Below are positions 1-5,531 of a stretch of DNA of 7,442 nucleotides, piece after piece. The DNA comes from Kiritimatiellia bacterium. GTDB lineage: Bacteria; Verrucomicrobiota; Kiritimatiellia; RFP12; UBA3636. The stretch covers positions 1 to 7,442 of the forward strand of contig JAFPUX010000375.1 in assembly GCA_017413145.1 (NCBI GenBank), read 5' to 3'. Both the position numbers and the translations under genes were made by a program. The notes under the pieces are model-generated. The model was given only the letters and a program-made list of their open reading frames with translations, was not told the DNA's origin and made no database searches. Each line of letters opens with the position of its first letter. Within the stretch, counting starts at the first letter, position 1.

Positions 1-660
1 CCACGCCGGATCGGCGCCGGAGAGGACCTTGAGGCGGCAGGTGACCGTGGGGTCCTGGACGTCCTTGTAGTTGGAGGACGCCTCGGAGTTGGAGAGCGGG
101 GTGTTGAGCGCCCACGAATACGGGACGATGCGGCGGGAGCGGTAGACGCGCCCCTGGTCGAAGATCCGCTTGAAGACCCACCAGACCGTCTCCATGAAGG
201 TGGGCTCCATCGTCTTGTAGTCGTTGTCGAAGTCGACCCAGCGGCCCATGCGCGTCACGGTGGAGCGCCATTCGGAGACGTAGCGCAGGACCATCGAGCG
301 GCACTGCTCGTTGAACTTGTCGACGCCGAGCTCGCGGATGCCGGCGGCGCCGTCGATGCCGAGGGCCTTCTGGGCGAGGGCCTCGATGGGGAGGCCGTGC
401 GTGTCCCAGCCGAAGCGGCGCTCGACGTGCTTTCCGCGCATCGTCTGGTAGCGCGGGATGATGTCCTTGATCGTGCCGGCGAGGAGATGCCCGTAGTGCG
501 GCAGGCCCGTGGCGAAGGGAGGGCCGTCGAAGAAGACGAACTGCTCCCCGCCCTCGGTCTGCGCGAGGGACTTCTTGAACGTGTCGTTTTCCTGCCAGAA
601 GGAGAGGACGCCCTTCTCCAGGACGTCGAAATCGACCTTGCTCGAAACGGGCTTGAACAT
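1..660 (-). CDS. ileS: Isoleucyl-tRNA synthetase, N-terminal part (type 2, eukaryote-like), runs off the left edge
   Basis: Cytoplasmic class I aminoacyl-tRNA synthetase that charges tRNA-Ile with isoleucine. Only the first 220 residues lie in the window. The ATG at 658-660 opens the frame. The class I signature is HYGH at residues 55-58 (bases 487-498), set in GPPFATGLPHYGH, followed by GTIKDIIPRY and by RRFGWDTHGLPIE at about residues 81-93. Further on, PYSWALNTPLSNSEAS marks the approach to the CP1 editing domain. HYGH together with the WDTHGLP context is typical of the eukaryote-like type 2 IleRS found in some bacteria, the class generally associated with natural mupirocin tolerance; that last point is family knowledge, not tested here. 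The frame is open throughout. No Shine-Dalgarno sequence is visible before the start; a promoter lies about 38 bases upstream of the ATG, giving a predicted leader of about 30 bases. The gene is divergent from the GH2-like gene. Family identity is secure; the type 2 assignment is likely. Confidence 0.95.
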   Translation of the reverse strand, partial: MFKPVSSKVDFDVLEKGVLSFWQENDTFKKSLAQTEGGEQFVFFDGPPFATGLPHYGHLLAGTIKDIIPRYQTMRGKHVERRFGWDTHGLPIEALAQKALGIDGAAGIRELGVDKFNEQCRSMVLRYVSEWRSTVTRMGRWVDFDNDYKTMEPTFMETVWWVFKRIFDQGRVYRSRRIVPYSWALNTPLSNSEASSNYKDVQDPTVTCRLKVLSGADPAW

Positions 661-697
661 GGCTCGGTACGGGTTGTTTTGCGTGTGACGGCGCGCG

Positions 698-726
698 AGT
701 CTACCACACTTGGCGCGTCCGCGCAA
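698..726 (-). promoter_or_regulatory. Predicted sigma-70-type promoter of ileS
   Basis: On the minus strand TTGCGC (721-726) is followed by exactly 17 bases and then TAGACT (698-703). Counting the same -10 to start distance as at the other two promoters of this window puts the transcript start near base 690, leaving a leader of about 30 bases before the ileS ATG. The layout repeats that of the promoters at 747-775 and 4598-4626, which is the main support. Confidence 0.6.
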
Positions 727-746
727 ACGCACGCGTCCGCGTCCGC

Positions 747-775
747 TTGCGGATCGGAGCGGCGTTTTGTAGAAT
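747..775 (+). promoter_or_regulatory. Predicted promoter of the GH2-like gene, leaderless layout
   Basis: TTGCGG (747-752), a 17-base spacer, then TAGAAT (770-775), a near-consensus -10 box. Only seven bases (GCCCGCC) separate the -10 box from the ATG at 783, so transcription would start at or next to the A of the start codon and the mRNA would have no leader. The -35 box sits in a short perfect inverted repeat, TCCGC-TT-GCGGA (742-753). The -35 box of ileS, on the other strand, ends only 20 bases away (726), so the two promoters are back to back. Confidence 0.65.
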
Positions 776-782
776 GCCCGCC

Positions 783-3700
783 ATGCACATCGCCGCCGCC
801 TTCGCCGCCGTTTTCGCCGCGTTCGCCGTTTCCGCCGCCCCCGCGCCGTCCCCGGACGCGCCGCTCCCCGAAGGCGCGCCGCGCGACCCGTGGTCGCTTG
901 ACGGCGCCGCCGTCGAGCGCTCCGCCGAGCGGACGCGCTGGTGCCTGAACGGCCTCTGGGGCTTCCGCCCGCCCCTCGCGGACGACGCCACGAACGCCGT
1001 CCCCGCCGGCGCCTGGGGCTGGGGCAAGATCCCCTCGGCCTGGGGCGCGGGCGAATCGTGGACGAACCTCGTCCCGAAATGGACGCGGAAGACGCAGGAC
1101 GTCTTTTTCGCCCGCGAAATCGAAAAGAACCCCGCGCTCGTGCTCCCGGAACCGCGTGCGTGGTACCGCCGCACGTTCGTCATGCCGCCCGAAACGGCCG
1201 GCAAGAAGGTCGTCCTCGTTTTCACGATGCTCAACACCGGCGCGACGGTCTACGTCGACGGCCGCCGCGCCGCGGAGGTCGGCTTCCCCGGCGGCGAAGC
1301 CGACATCACCGCGCTGGTCAGGCCCGGCGAAGAGCAGACGCTCGCGCTCGACGTCACGGCCTACCCCCTCTCGAAGGAGACGACGAGCTTCAACGCCCCG
1401 GACCGGTCCGAAACCCGGAAGGCCTCGGTCAAGCTCCAGGGCGTCACGGGCGACCTCTGGCTCGAAGCGCGCCCGGCGGGGGCGCACGTCGACGCGGCGA
1501 CGGTCGAGTGCGACGTCGCGCGCCGCAAGGCGACGTTCGTCGCCGACCTCGCCGACGCGCCCGCGGACGCGACCTACCGCCTCGTCGCCACCGTGCGCCC
1601 GGCGGGCGTCGGCGGAGGCGGCCGGGCACCGGCCGGCCGCACCTTCGAAAGCGGCGAGCTCGTCCCCGACGCCGACGGCCGGATCGCCTTCACCGCCGCC
1701 TGGAAGGACGCGAAGGTCTGGGACCTCGATTCGCCCGACCTCTACGAGTGCTCTCTCGAGCTCTTCGGCGCGGATGGCGCCCGGCTCGACGCTCCGATTC
1801 CCTTCACGTTCGGCTTCCGCGACGTGAAGATCGCCGGCCGAGACCTGCTCCTCAACGGCGTCCCGATCCACCTCCGCGCGTGCAACGTCCGCGCCATCGG
1901 CGGATTCGCGAACGTCGCCTGCGCCGAATCGGCGCGCGAAGTCGTCGGGCGCCTCCGCGCCGACGGCTTCAACTTCGCCATCATGGACAACTACAATTTC
2001 CAGCCCGGCAACGTCGGTTACATGGACGCCCTCCTCGACGAGTGCGACCGGGCCGGTTTCCCGATTTCGTTCTCGCTGCCGCACGTCCGGGACTTCGGCG
2101 AAGAGCCGCACAACCGCGTCAAGATGGAAGATCCGGAAAACCGGGCCAACTACCGCGCCCTCGCGACGTGGTGCATCCGCCGCGCGCGCAACCACCCCTG
2201 CGTGGTCGCCTGGGCGATGAACCACAACATGGGCGGCTACGCCGGCGACATGGACCCGCAACGCATCGACGGCCGCTACACGATCCGGCGCCTCGAAAAC
2301 GACGGTCCCTCCTGGTGGGCGTTCCGCGCCCGCGCCAACTGCCACGTCGCCTGGGAGATCGCCAAGTCGATCGACGCCACGCGCCCGGTCTACCACCACG
2401 AATCCGGCAACCTCGACGAATTCCACACGACGAACATCTACCTGGACTGGGCGCCCGTTCAGGAGCGCAGCGACTGGCTGCAGCACTGGGGCGAGACCGG
2501 CGAAAAGCCCCTCTTCTTCGTCGAATGGGGCATGCCGCACATCGCGTCGTGGTCGAGCCACCGCGGACCCTCCTTCATCCACTCGACGACCAACCTCCAG
2601 AGCATGTGGGTCAGCGAATTCGCCGCCGCCTTCCGCGGCGACGCCGCCTACGAGGGCGACTCCGAAGGCACCGTCAAGGCGCTCCGCCAGGAGGAGGGAC
2701 TCTGGGCGAAGGGCCTGCCCTTCCGCTTTTGGCAGATCCACCCCGTGCTCGACTACCACGAAGGCAACTACCGCGGCGTCGTGAACAAGTACATGGGCGA
2801 CAACTGGCGCAGCCACCGCGCGTGGGGCATCACCGCGATGGTCCCGTGGGACCAGGGCAAGTTCCGCAAAGGCGGCGACTCGAAGACGCGCGAAAACCCC
2901 GCGCGCTGGGAGAACCTCAAGAAGCCCGGCATCGTCCCCGACCGCTTCTTCGCCGACAACTGGCTCTCCGGCACCGGCGACCGCGAGTCCTACAACCGCA
3001 CGTCGATCGGCGAAACGCTCGCGCGCTGGAACGGCGACGACTGCGCGTTCATCGGCGGCGACGGCGTCTTCACCGACAAGGCGCACCACTTCCGTCCCGG
3101 CGACAAGGTCCGCAAGACGCTCGTGGTCCTCAACGACCGCCGCGCCGAACAGACCGTGAAGTGGGAATGCACGCTCCGCGAAACCGGCAAGACGCTCCGC
3201 GGCGAAGTCCGCGTCGCGCCCGGCACGCGCCGCGACGTGCCCGTTTCCTTCCGGCTTCCCAAGGGCGAACCCCGCCGCTGCACGATCACCGCGACCTTCG
3301 CCTTCGAGGGCGGCGTCGTGCAGACCGACGAGTTCGCGCTCGAAACCTACGCCCCCGCGCCGCGCGCCAAAGTCGACGGCCTCGCGCTTTACGACCCGAA
3401 GGGCCTCACGGCCAAGGAATTCAAGCGCCTCGGCATCCGCTTCGAAAAAGCCGCGGAGCTCGGCGGCGATTCCGCCGGCGACGCCCCGCTGGTCGTCGGC
3501 CGCGAGTGCCTCTCGAGCAACCTGCTGTACGACGTCCTCGTCCCCTACGCGCAGGCCGGCGGCCGCGTCCTCGTCTTCGAACAGACCCAGGAAACGCTCG
3601 ATTCGCTCGGCTTCCGCGCCCAGACCTACGGCCTGCGCGACGTCTTCCCGCGCAACCGCGAAGCGCGCGAAGACCTCGGCCTCGACGCCGACGCCCTCCG

Positions 3701-4568
3701 CGACTGGAACGGCGAATCGACCATTGCTCCGCCTTACCTGCCCGACATCCCCGAAGTCGAGGTGAGCTACCTGACCGGCACTTGGGCCGGCTTCGAGAAC
3801 CGGCGGGTCTGGCGCTGCCGCAACCGCGGCTGCGTCGCCACCGCGATTCCGGAAAAGCCCACGCTCGGCGACTGGATGCCGCTCGCGGACGGCGGCTTCG
3901 ACCTGCAATACGCGCCGCTTCTCGAATGGCGCCTCGGTCCCGGCGGCATCACCTTCTGCCAGCTCGACGTGACCGCGCGGACCGAGCGCGATCCCGTCGC
4001 GGACGATCTCGTGAACAAGCTGGTCGCGCGGCTTGGCGCAGGAAGTGAAGGTGCGCGGCCGCCGGCCGCGCACGTCTTCCGCTCCGGCGCCGAGCGGCCC
4101 GCCGACCTCTCCGACCGCGTGGCCGCCGGCGAAAACGCGCTCTGCCTCGGTTTCACCGCGGAGGAGGTCGCCGCGTGGTCGCCCGTCCCGCTCGCGATGG
4201 TCCGCACCAACGGCTGCTACGCCGCGCGCATCGAAGAGCTCCCGCCCGCGCTCGACGGCCTTTGCAACGCCGACTGGCAGTGGCACGGCGCGATGGACTT
4301 CGACGCCTTCGAGGGCCGCCCCGCCGACGGCAACGCGGCGCTGCGCGTCGTGCCGCACGGCAAGGGCTCGTTCGTCTTCTGGCAGGTGCCGCCGGACGCG
4401 ATCGACGACGTCGCGCGCCCCTACCTGCGCACCAGCAAGCGCCGCGCGCAGTTCATGCTCTCGCGCCTGCAGGGCAACCTCGGGATCGATGCCGGCGCCC
4501 CGGACCGCGTCGCCTACGCCGACGTCCCCGAAGCGAACGACGATCCCTACCGCTACTACCGCTGGTAG
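783..4568 (+). CDS. Predicted secreted GH2-type glycoside hydrolase with altered acid/base site
   Basis: A protein of 1261 residues. Residues 1-19 look like a signal peptide (hydrophobic Ala/Phe/Val core, VSA-A cleavage region), although its n-region has only a histidine as positive residue. Residues about 50-210 resemble the GH2 sugar-binding jelly roll (LNGLWGF at 55-61, AWYRRTF at 126-132), followed by an Ig-like beta domain. The (beta/alpha)8 barrel starts near LNGVPIHLRACN at 357-368. The probable nucleophile is Glu581 in FFVEWG. At the position where GH2 enzymes have Asn-Glu, this protein has WAMNHN (477-482), so the acid/base glutamate is apparently His481. Residues about 860-1085 resemble the amidotransferase-like (trimerisation) domain of large beta-galactosidases, for example LVVGRECLSSNLL and AGGRVLVFEQ. 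The likely role is cleavage of a plant or algal glycan outside the cytoplasm; the substrate cannot be told. The ATG at 783 is chosen because the promoter at 747-775 overlaps the other in-frame starts (TTG 747, ATG 774). Confidence 0.85.
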   Translation: MHIAAAFAAVFAAFAVSAAPAPSPDAPLPEGAPRDPWSLDGAAVERSAERTRWCLNGLWGFRPPLADDATNAVPAGAWGWGKIPSAWGAGESWTNLVPKWTRKTQDVFFAREIEKNPALVLPEPRAWYRRTFVMPPETAGKKVVLVFTMLNTGATVYVDGRRAAEVGFPGGEADITALVRPGEEQTLALDVTAYPLSKETTSFNAPDRSETRKASVKLQGVTGDLWLEARPAGAHVDAATVECDVARRKATFVADLADAPADATYRLVATVRPAGVGGGGRAPAGRTFESGELVPDADGRIAFTAAWKDAKVWDLDSPDLYECSLELFGADGARLDAPIPFTFGFRDVKIAGRDLLLNGVPIHLRACNVRAIGGFANVACAESAREVVGRLRADGFNFAIMDNYNFQPGNVGYMDALLDECDRAGFPISFSLPHVRDFGEEPHNRVKMEDPENRANYRALATWCIRRARNHPCVVAWAMNHNMGGYAGDMDPQRIDGRYTIRRLENDGPSWWAFRARANCHVAWEIAKSIDATRPVYHHESGNLDEFHTTNIYLDWAPVQERSDWLQHWGETGEKPLFFVEWGMPHIASWSSHRGPSFIHSTTNLQSMWVSEFAAAFRGDAAYEGDSEGTVKALRQEEGLWAKGLPFRFWQIHPVLDYHEGNYRGVVNKYMGDNWRSHRAWGITAMVPWDQGKFRKGGDSKTRENPARWENLKKPGIVPDRFFADNWLSGTGDRESYNRTSIGETLARWNGDDCAFIGGDGVFTDKAHHFRPGDKVRKTLVVLNDRRAEQTVKWECTLRETGKTLRGEVRVAPGTRRDVPVSFRLPKGEPRRCTITATFAFEGGVVQTDEFALETYAPAPRAKVDGLALYDPKGLTAKEFKRLGIRFEKAAELGGDSAGDAPLVVGRECLSSNLLYDVLVPYAQAGGRVLVFEQTQETLDSLGFRAQTYGLRDVFPRNREAREDLGLDADALRDWNGESTIAPPYLPDIPEVEVSYLTGTWAGFENRRVWRCRNRGCVATAIPEKPTLGDWMPLADGGFDLQYAPLLEWRLGPGGITFCQLDVTARTERDPVADDLVNKLVARLGAGSEGARPPAAHVFRSGAERPADLSDRVAAGENALCLGFTAEEVAAWSPVPLAMVRTNGCYAARIEELPPALDGLCNADWQWHGAMDFDAFEGRPADGNAALRVVPHGKGSFVFWQVPPDAIDDVARPYLRTSKRRAQFMLSRLQGNLGIDAGAPDRVAYADVPEANDDPYRYYRW
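1619..1635. repeat. Short GC-rich inverted repeat inside the GH2-like gene
   Basis: CGGCCGG (1619-1625) and CCGGCCG (1629-1635) are perfect complements around the three bases GCA. It lies in a Gly/Arg/Pro/Ala-rich stretch (residues about 279-285) that looks like a loop of the Ig-like domain. It shares the GGCC/CCGG character of the longer palindrome at 4051-4073. In DNA this GC-rich, chance is a fair explanation. Confidence 0.3.
4051..4073. repeat. Perfect 23-base palindrome inside the GH2-like gene
   Basis: GTGCGCGGCCG (4051-4061), a central C, and CGGCCGCGCAC (4063-4073) form an 11-base perfect inverted repeat. In frame it encodes about GARPPAAH (residues 1090-1097), a proline/alanine-rich linker after the amidotransferase-like domain and before the last domain. 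The in-frame position between domains recalls small palindromic elements that insert into coding regions without harm in some bacteria. No second full copy is present in the window. Confidence 0.5.
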
Positions 4569-4582
4569 GTCCGGCCCGTTTC

Positions 4583-4608
4583 GCGCGTCGCGCGCGCTTG
4601 CGACGCGC
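4583..4608 (+). terminator. GC-rich stem-loop after the GH2-like gene, possible terminator
   Basis: GCGCGTCGC (4583-4591) and GCGACGCGC (4600-4608) pair perfectly over 9 bases with an 8-base loop (GCGCGCTT). It begins 14 bases after the TAG stop of the GH2-like gene. Only a weak T run (GTTTCC at 4612-4617) follows, so it is not a classical Rho-independent terminator. Its right arm overlaps the -35 box of the next promoter (4598-4603), so it might be a regulatory structure or operator instead. Confidence 0.35.
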
Positions 4609-4626
4609 CGGCGTTTCCGCTAGACT
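4598..4626 (+). promoter_or_regulatory. Predicted promoter of the sigma-like/vWA operon
   Basis: TTGCGA (4598-4603), a 17-base spacer and TAGACT (4621-4626), the same layout as the other two promoters of the window. Seven bases (CGGCGGC) follow before an ATG at 4634, exactly as at the GH2-like gene, so the transcript is predicted to begin at about base 4634. That would give either a leaderless 27-codon ORF or a leader of about 76 bases before the SD-led start at 4710. Confidence 0.6.
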
Positions 4627-4633
4627 CGGCGGC

Positions 4634-4717
4634 ATGACCGAGTTTTTTCTCGCCAGTCGCGGAAAAAACGGAGCGGTGGTTCCTTTACTGTTAAATGGGA
4701 GAATTCAGCATGGATGA
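4634..4717 (+). CDS. Possible 27-residue leader peptide ORF, leaderless
   Basis: The ATG at 4634 stands 7 bases after a -10 box, the same spacing as at the GH2-like gene. The frame encodes MTEFFLASRG and ends GRIQHG at a TGA (4715-4717) that overlaps the sigma-like start by 8 bases, so ribosomes finishing here could restart at 4710. Its codons (TTT, TTA, AAT, AGA, ATT) are much richer in A/T than those of the neighbouring genes. That argues either for a regulatory leader with rare codons or for a non-coding 5' leader. It has no recognisable domain. Whether it is translated is undecided. Confidence 0.35.
   Translation: MTEFFLASRGKNGAVVPLLLNGRIQHG
4642..4669 (+). other. A/T-rich stem-loop in the leader of the sigma-like operon
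   Basis: GTTTTTTC (4642-4649) and GAAAAAAC (4662-4669) are perfect 8-base complements around a 12-base loop. The structure lies just inside the predicted transcript and ends 28 bases before the Shine-Dalgarno sequence of the sigma-like gene. A/T-rich arms are unusual in this GC-rich DNA. It could be an operator for a dimeric protein or an RNA hairpin; it lacks the features of an intrinsic terminator. Confidence 0.4.
4697..4702 (+). promoter_or_regulatory. Ribosome binding site of the sigma-like gene
   Basis: GGGAGA followed by 7 bases and the ATG at 4710. It decides the start: the in-frame ATG at 4695 overlaps this site and has no comparable site of its own. The same sequence and spacing recur before the vWA gene. 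Confidence 0.65.
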
Positions 4718-5531
4718 AAACCAGGATCGGTACGCCGGCGATGCGGCGTGGGAAGATTGGTTCCGCATTTGCTCCGTGGCGGGGTGCGGGGCCGGCGAGG
4801 CGGCGCGCCTCCGCGCGCAGATCGTCCCCGCGATGATGCGACGGCTCGCGGCCTGCGGCGTTTCGCCGGAGGAGACGCAGGGCGAGGACCCCGTCGCGTT
4901 CTTCGACGCTTTCTTCCGCCTCAAGGGCTCGCGCGAGGGCGCCAAGCCGCTCAAGCTCTGGTTCGCCCACCGCATCCGCGCCGAGGGCCTCGCGATGCGC
5001 GACTTCGTCTGCGGCACGCTCTTCGGCGCCGCGTCCGGCCGCGTGCACGACATCGTCGTGGACTGGATCGCCGCCCTCAAGGGCTGGAAGCCCCGCACGC
5101 TGCGCGGCGAGGACGGCCGCCGCCGCCTCGTCTGGGAGGGCGCGCCCGCGGACGAAGCCGCCGCCGCGCTCCAGGCGGGCGACGCCGCGCCCGACGCGGC
5201 GGACCTCCTCGACGCGGAACCGCTCCGCCGCCAGATCGAAAACGCCCTCTCCCGCACCGCCGCGAAACTCGGCGCGGAAAAATCCGCGGTCGCGCTCCTT
5301 TTGTATGCGACGGCCCAGGACGTGCCGCTGACGGATGCGGCGGTCCTCGAAGGGCTGAAAACCGGAAAAACGCGGGCCTACGCGCTGCGGGACAAAGCCA
5401 TGAAACGGATGAAAGCGGAACTGTCGGACCTGGAGGGGACCCCGAGCCCCCTCGCTGTCCGGCTGCTGCTCGAAGTCTGCGAGGCGGCCGTCCCCGCCGC
5501 GACGCGCGCCCGCTGGGAGAACAAGCAATGA
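4710..5531 (+). CDS. Divergent sigma-70/ECF-like regulator
   Basis: A cytoplasmic protein of 273 residues with no signal peptide or membrane segment. The C-terminal part (about 185-240) reads like sigma region 4: KSAVALLLYATAQDVPLTDAAV, then a turn, GKTRAYALRDKAMKRMKAEL, which matches the usual pattern of a helix-turn-helix followed by a basic recognition/tail helix. The middle (about 60-125), with FFDAFFRL, PLKLWF and MRDFVCGTLFGA, may be a degenerate region 2. A basic, variable stretch (about 126-175) lies between them. It is longer than most ECF sigma factors (usually about 170-200 residues), with an extra N-terminal segment of about 55 residues. Its stop overlaps the next start (ATGA, 5528-5531), which points to translational coupling and a shared task with the membrane vWA protein, a partner type that resembles sigma/anti-sigma operons. 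The sigma assignment rests on weak, pattern-level similarity. An unrelated helix-turn-helix regulator is possible. Confidence 0.6.
   Translation: MDENQDRYAGDAAWEDWFRICSVAGCGAGEAARLRAQIVPAMMRRLAACGVSPEETQGEDPVAFFDAFFRLKGSREGAKPLKLWFAHRIRAEGLAMRDFVCGTLFGAASGRVHDIVVDWIAALKGWKPRTLRGEDGRRRLVWEGAPADEAAAALQAGDAAPDAADLLDAEPLRRQIENALSRTAAKLGAEKSAVALLLYATAQDVPLTDAAVLEGLKTGKTRAYALRDKAMKRMKAELSDLEGTPSPLAVRLLLEVCEAAVPAATRARWENKQ
5515..5520 (+). promoter_or_regulatory. Ribosome binding site of the vWA gene
   Basis: GGGAGA, 7 bases, then the ATG at 5528, identical in sequence and spacing to the site before the sigma-like gene. It lies inside the last codons of the sigma-like gene and supports the overlapping start at 5528 over the in-frame ATG at 5540. 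Confidence 0.65.

Noticed and set aside
747..782. Upstream starts for the GH2-like protein (TTG 747, ATG 774), which would add arginines to the signal peptide
   Set aside because: The TTG is the -35 box itself and the ATG at 774 overlaps the -10 box, so neither should be in the mRNA. Kept as a reservation because the n-region from 783 lacks Lys/Arg.
941..4048. Long open frame (1035 codons) on the plus strand in another phase
   Set aside because: Arg/Pro-dominated low-complexity product overlapping the well-supported GH2-like gene; an out-of-phase shadow.
255..4358. Very long open frame (1367 codons) on the minus strand opposite the GH2-like gene
   Set aside because: Translation is Arg/Ala/Val/Glu/Asp-rich with no recognisable domain; it is the expected antisense shadow of a GC-rich gene with strong third-position bias, and it also covers the ileS start.
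4695..4709. Alternative ATG start at 4695 for the sigma-like gene
   Set aside because: It overlaps the GGGAGA site that is ideally spaced for the ATG at 4710.
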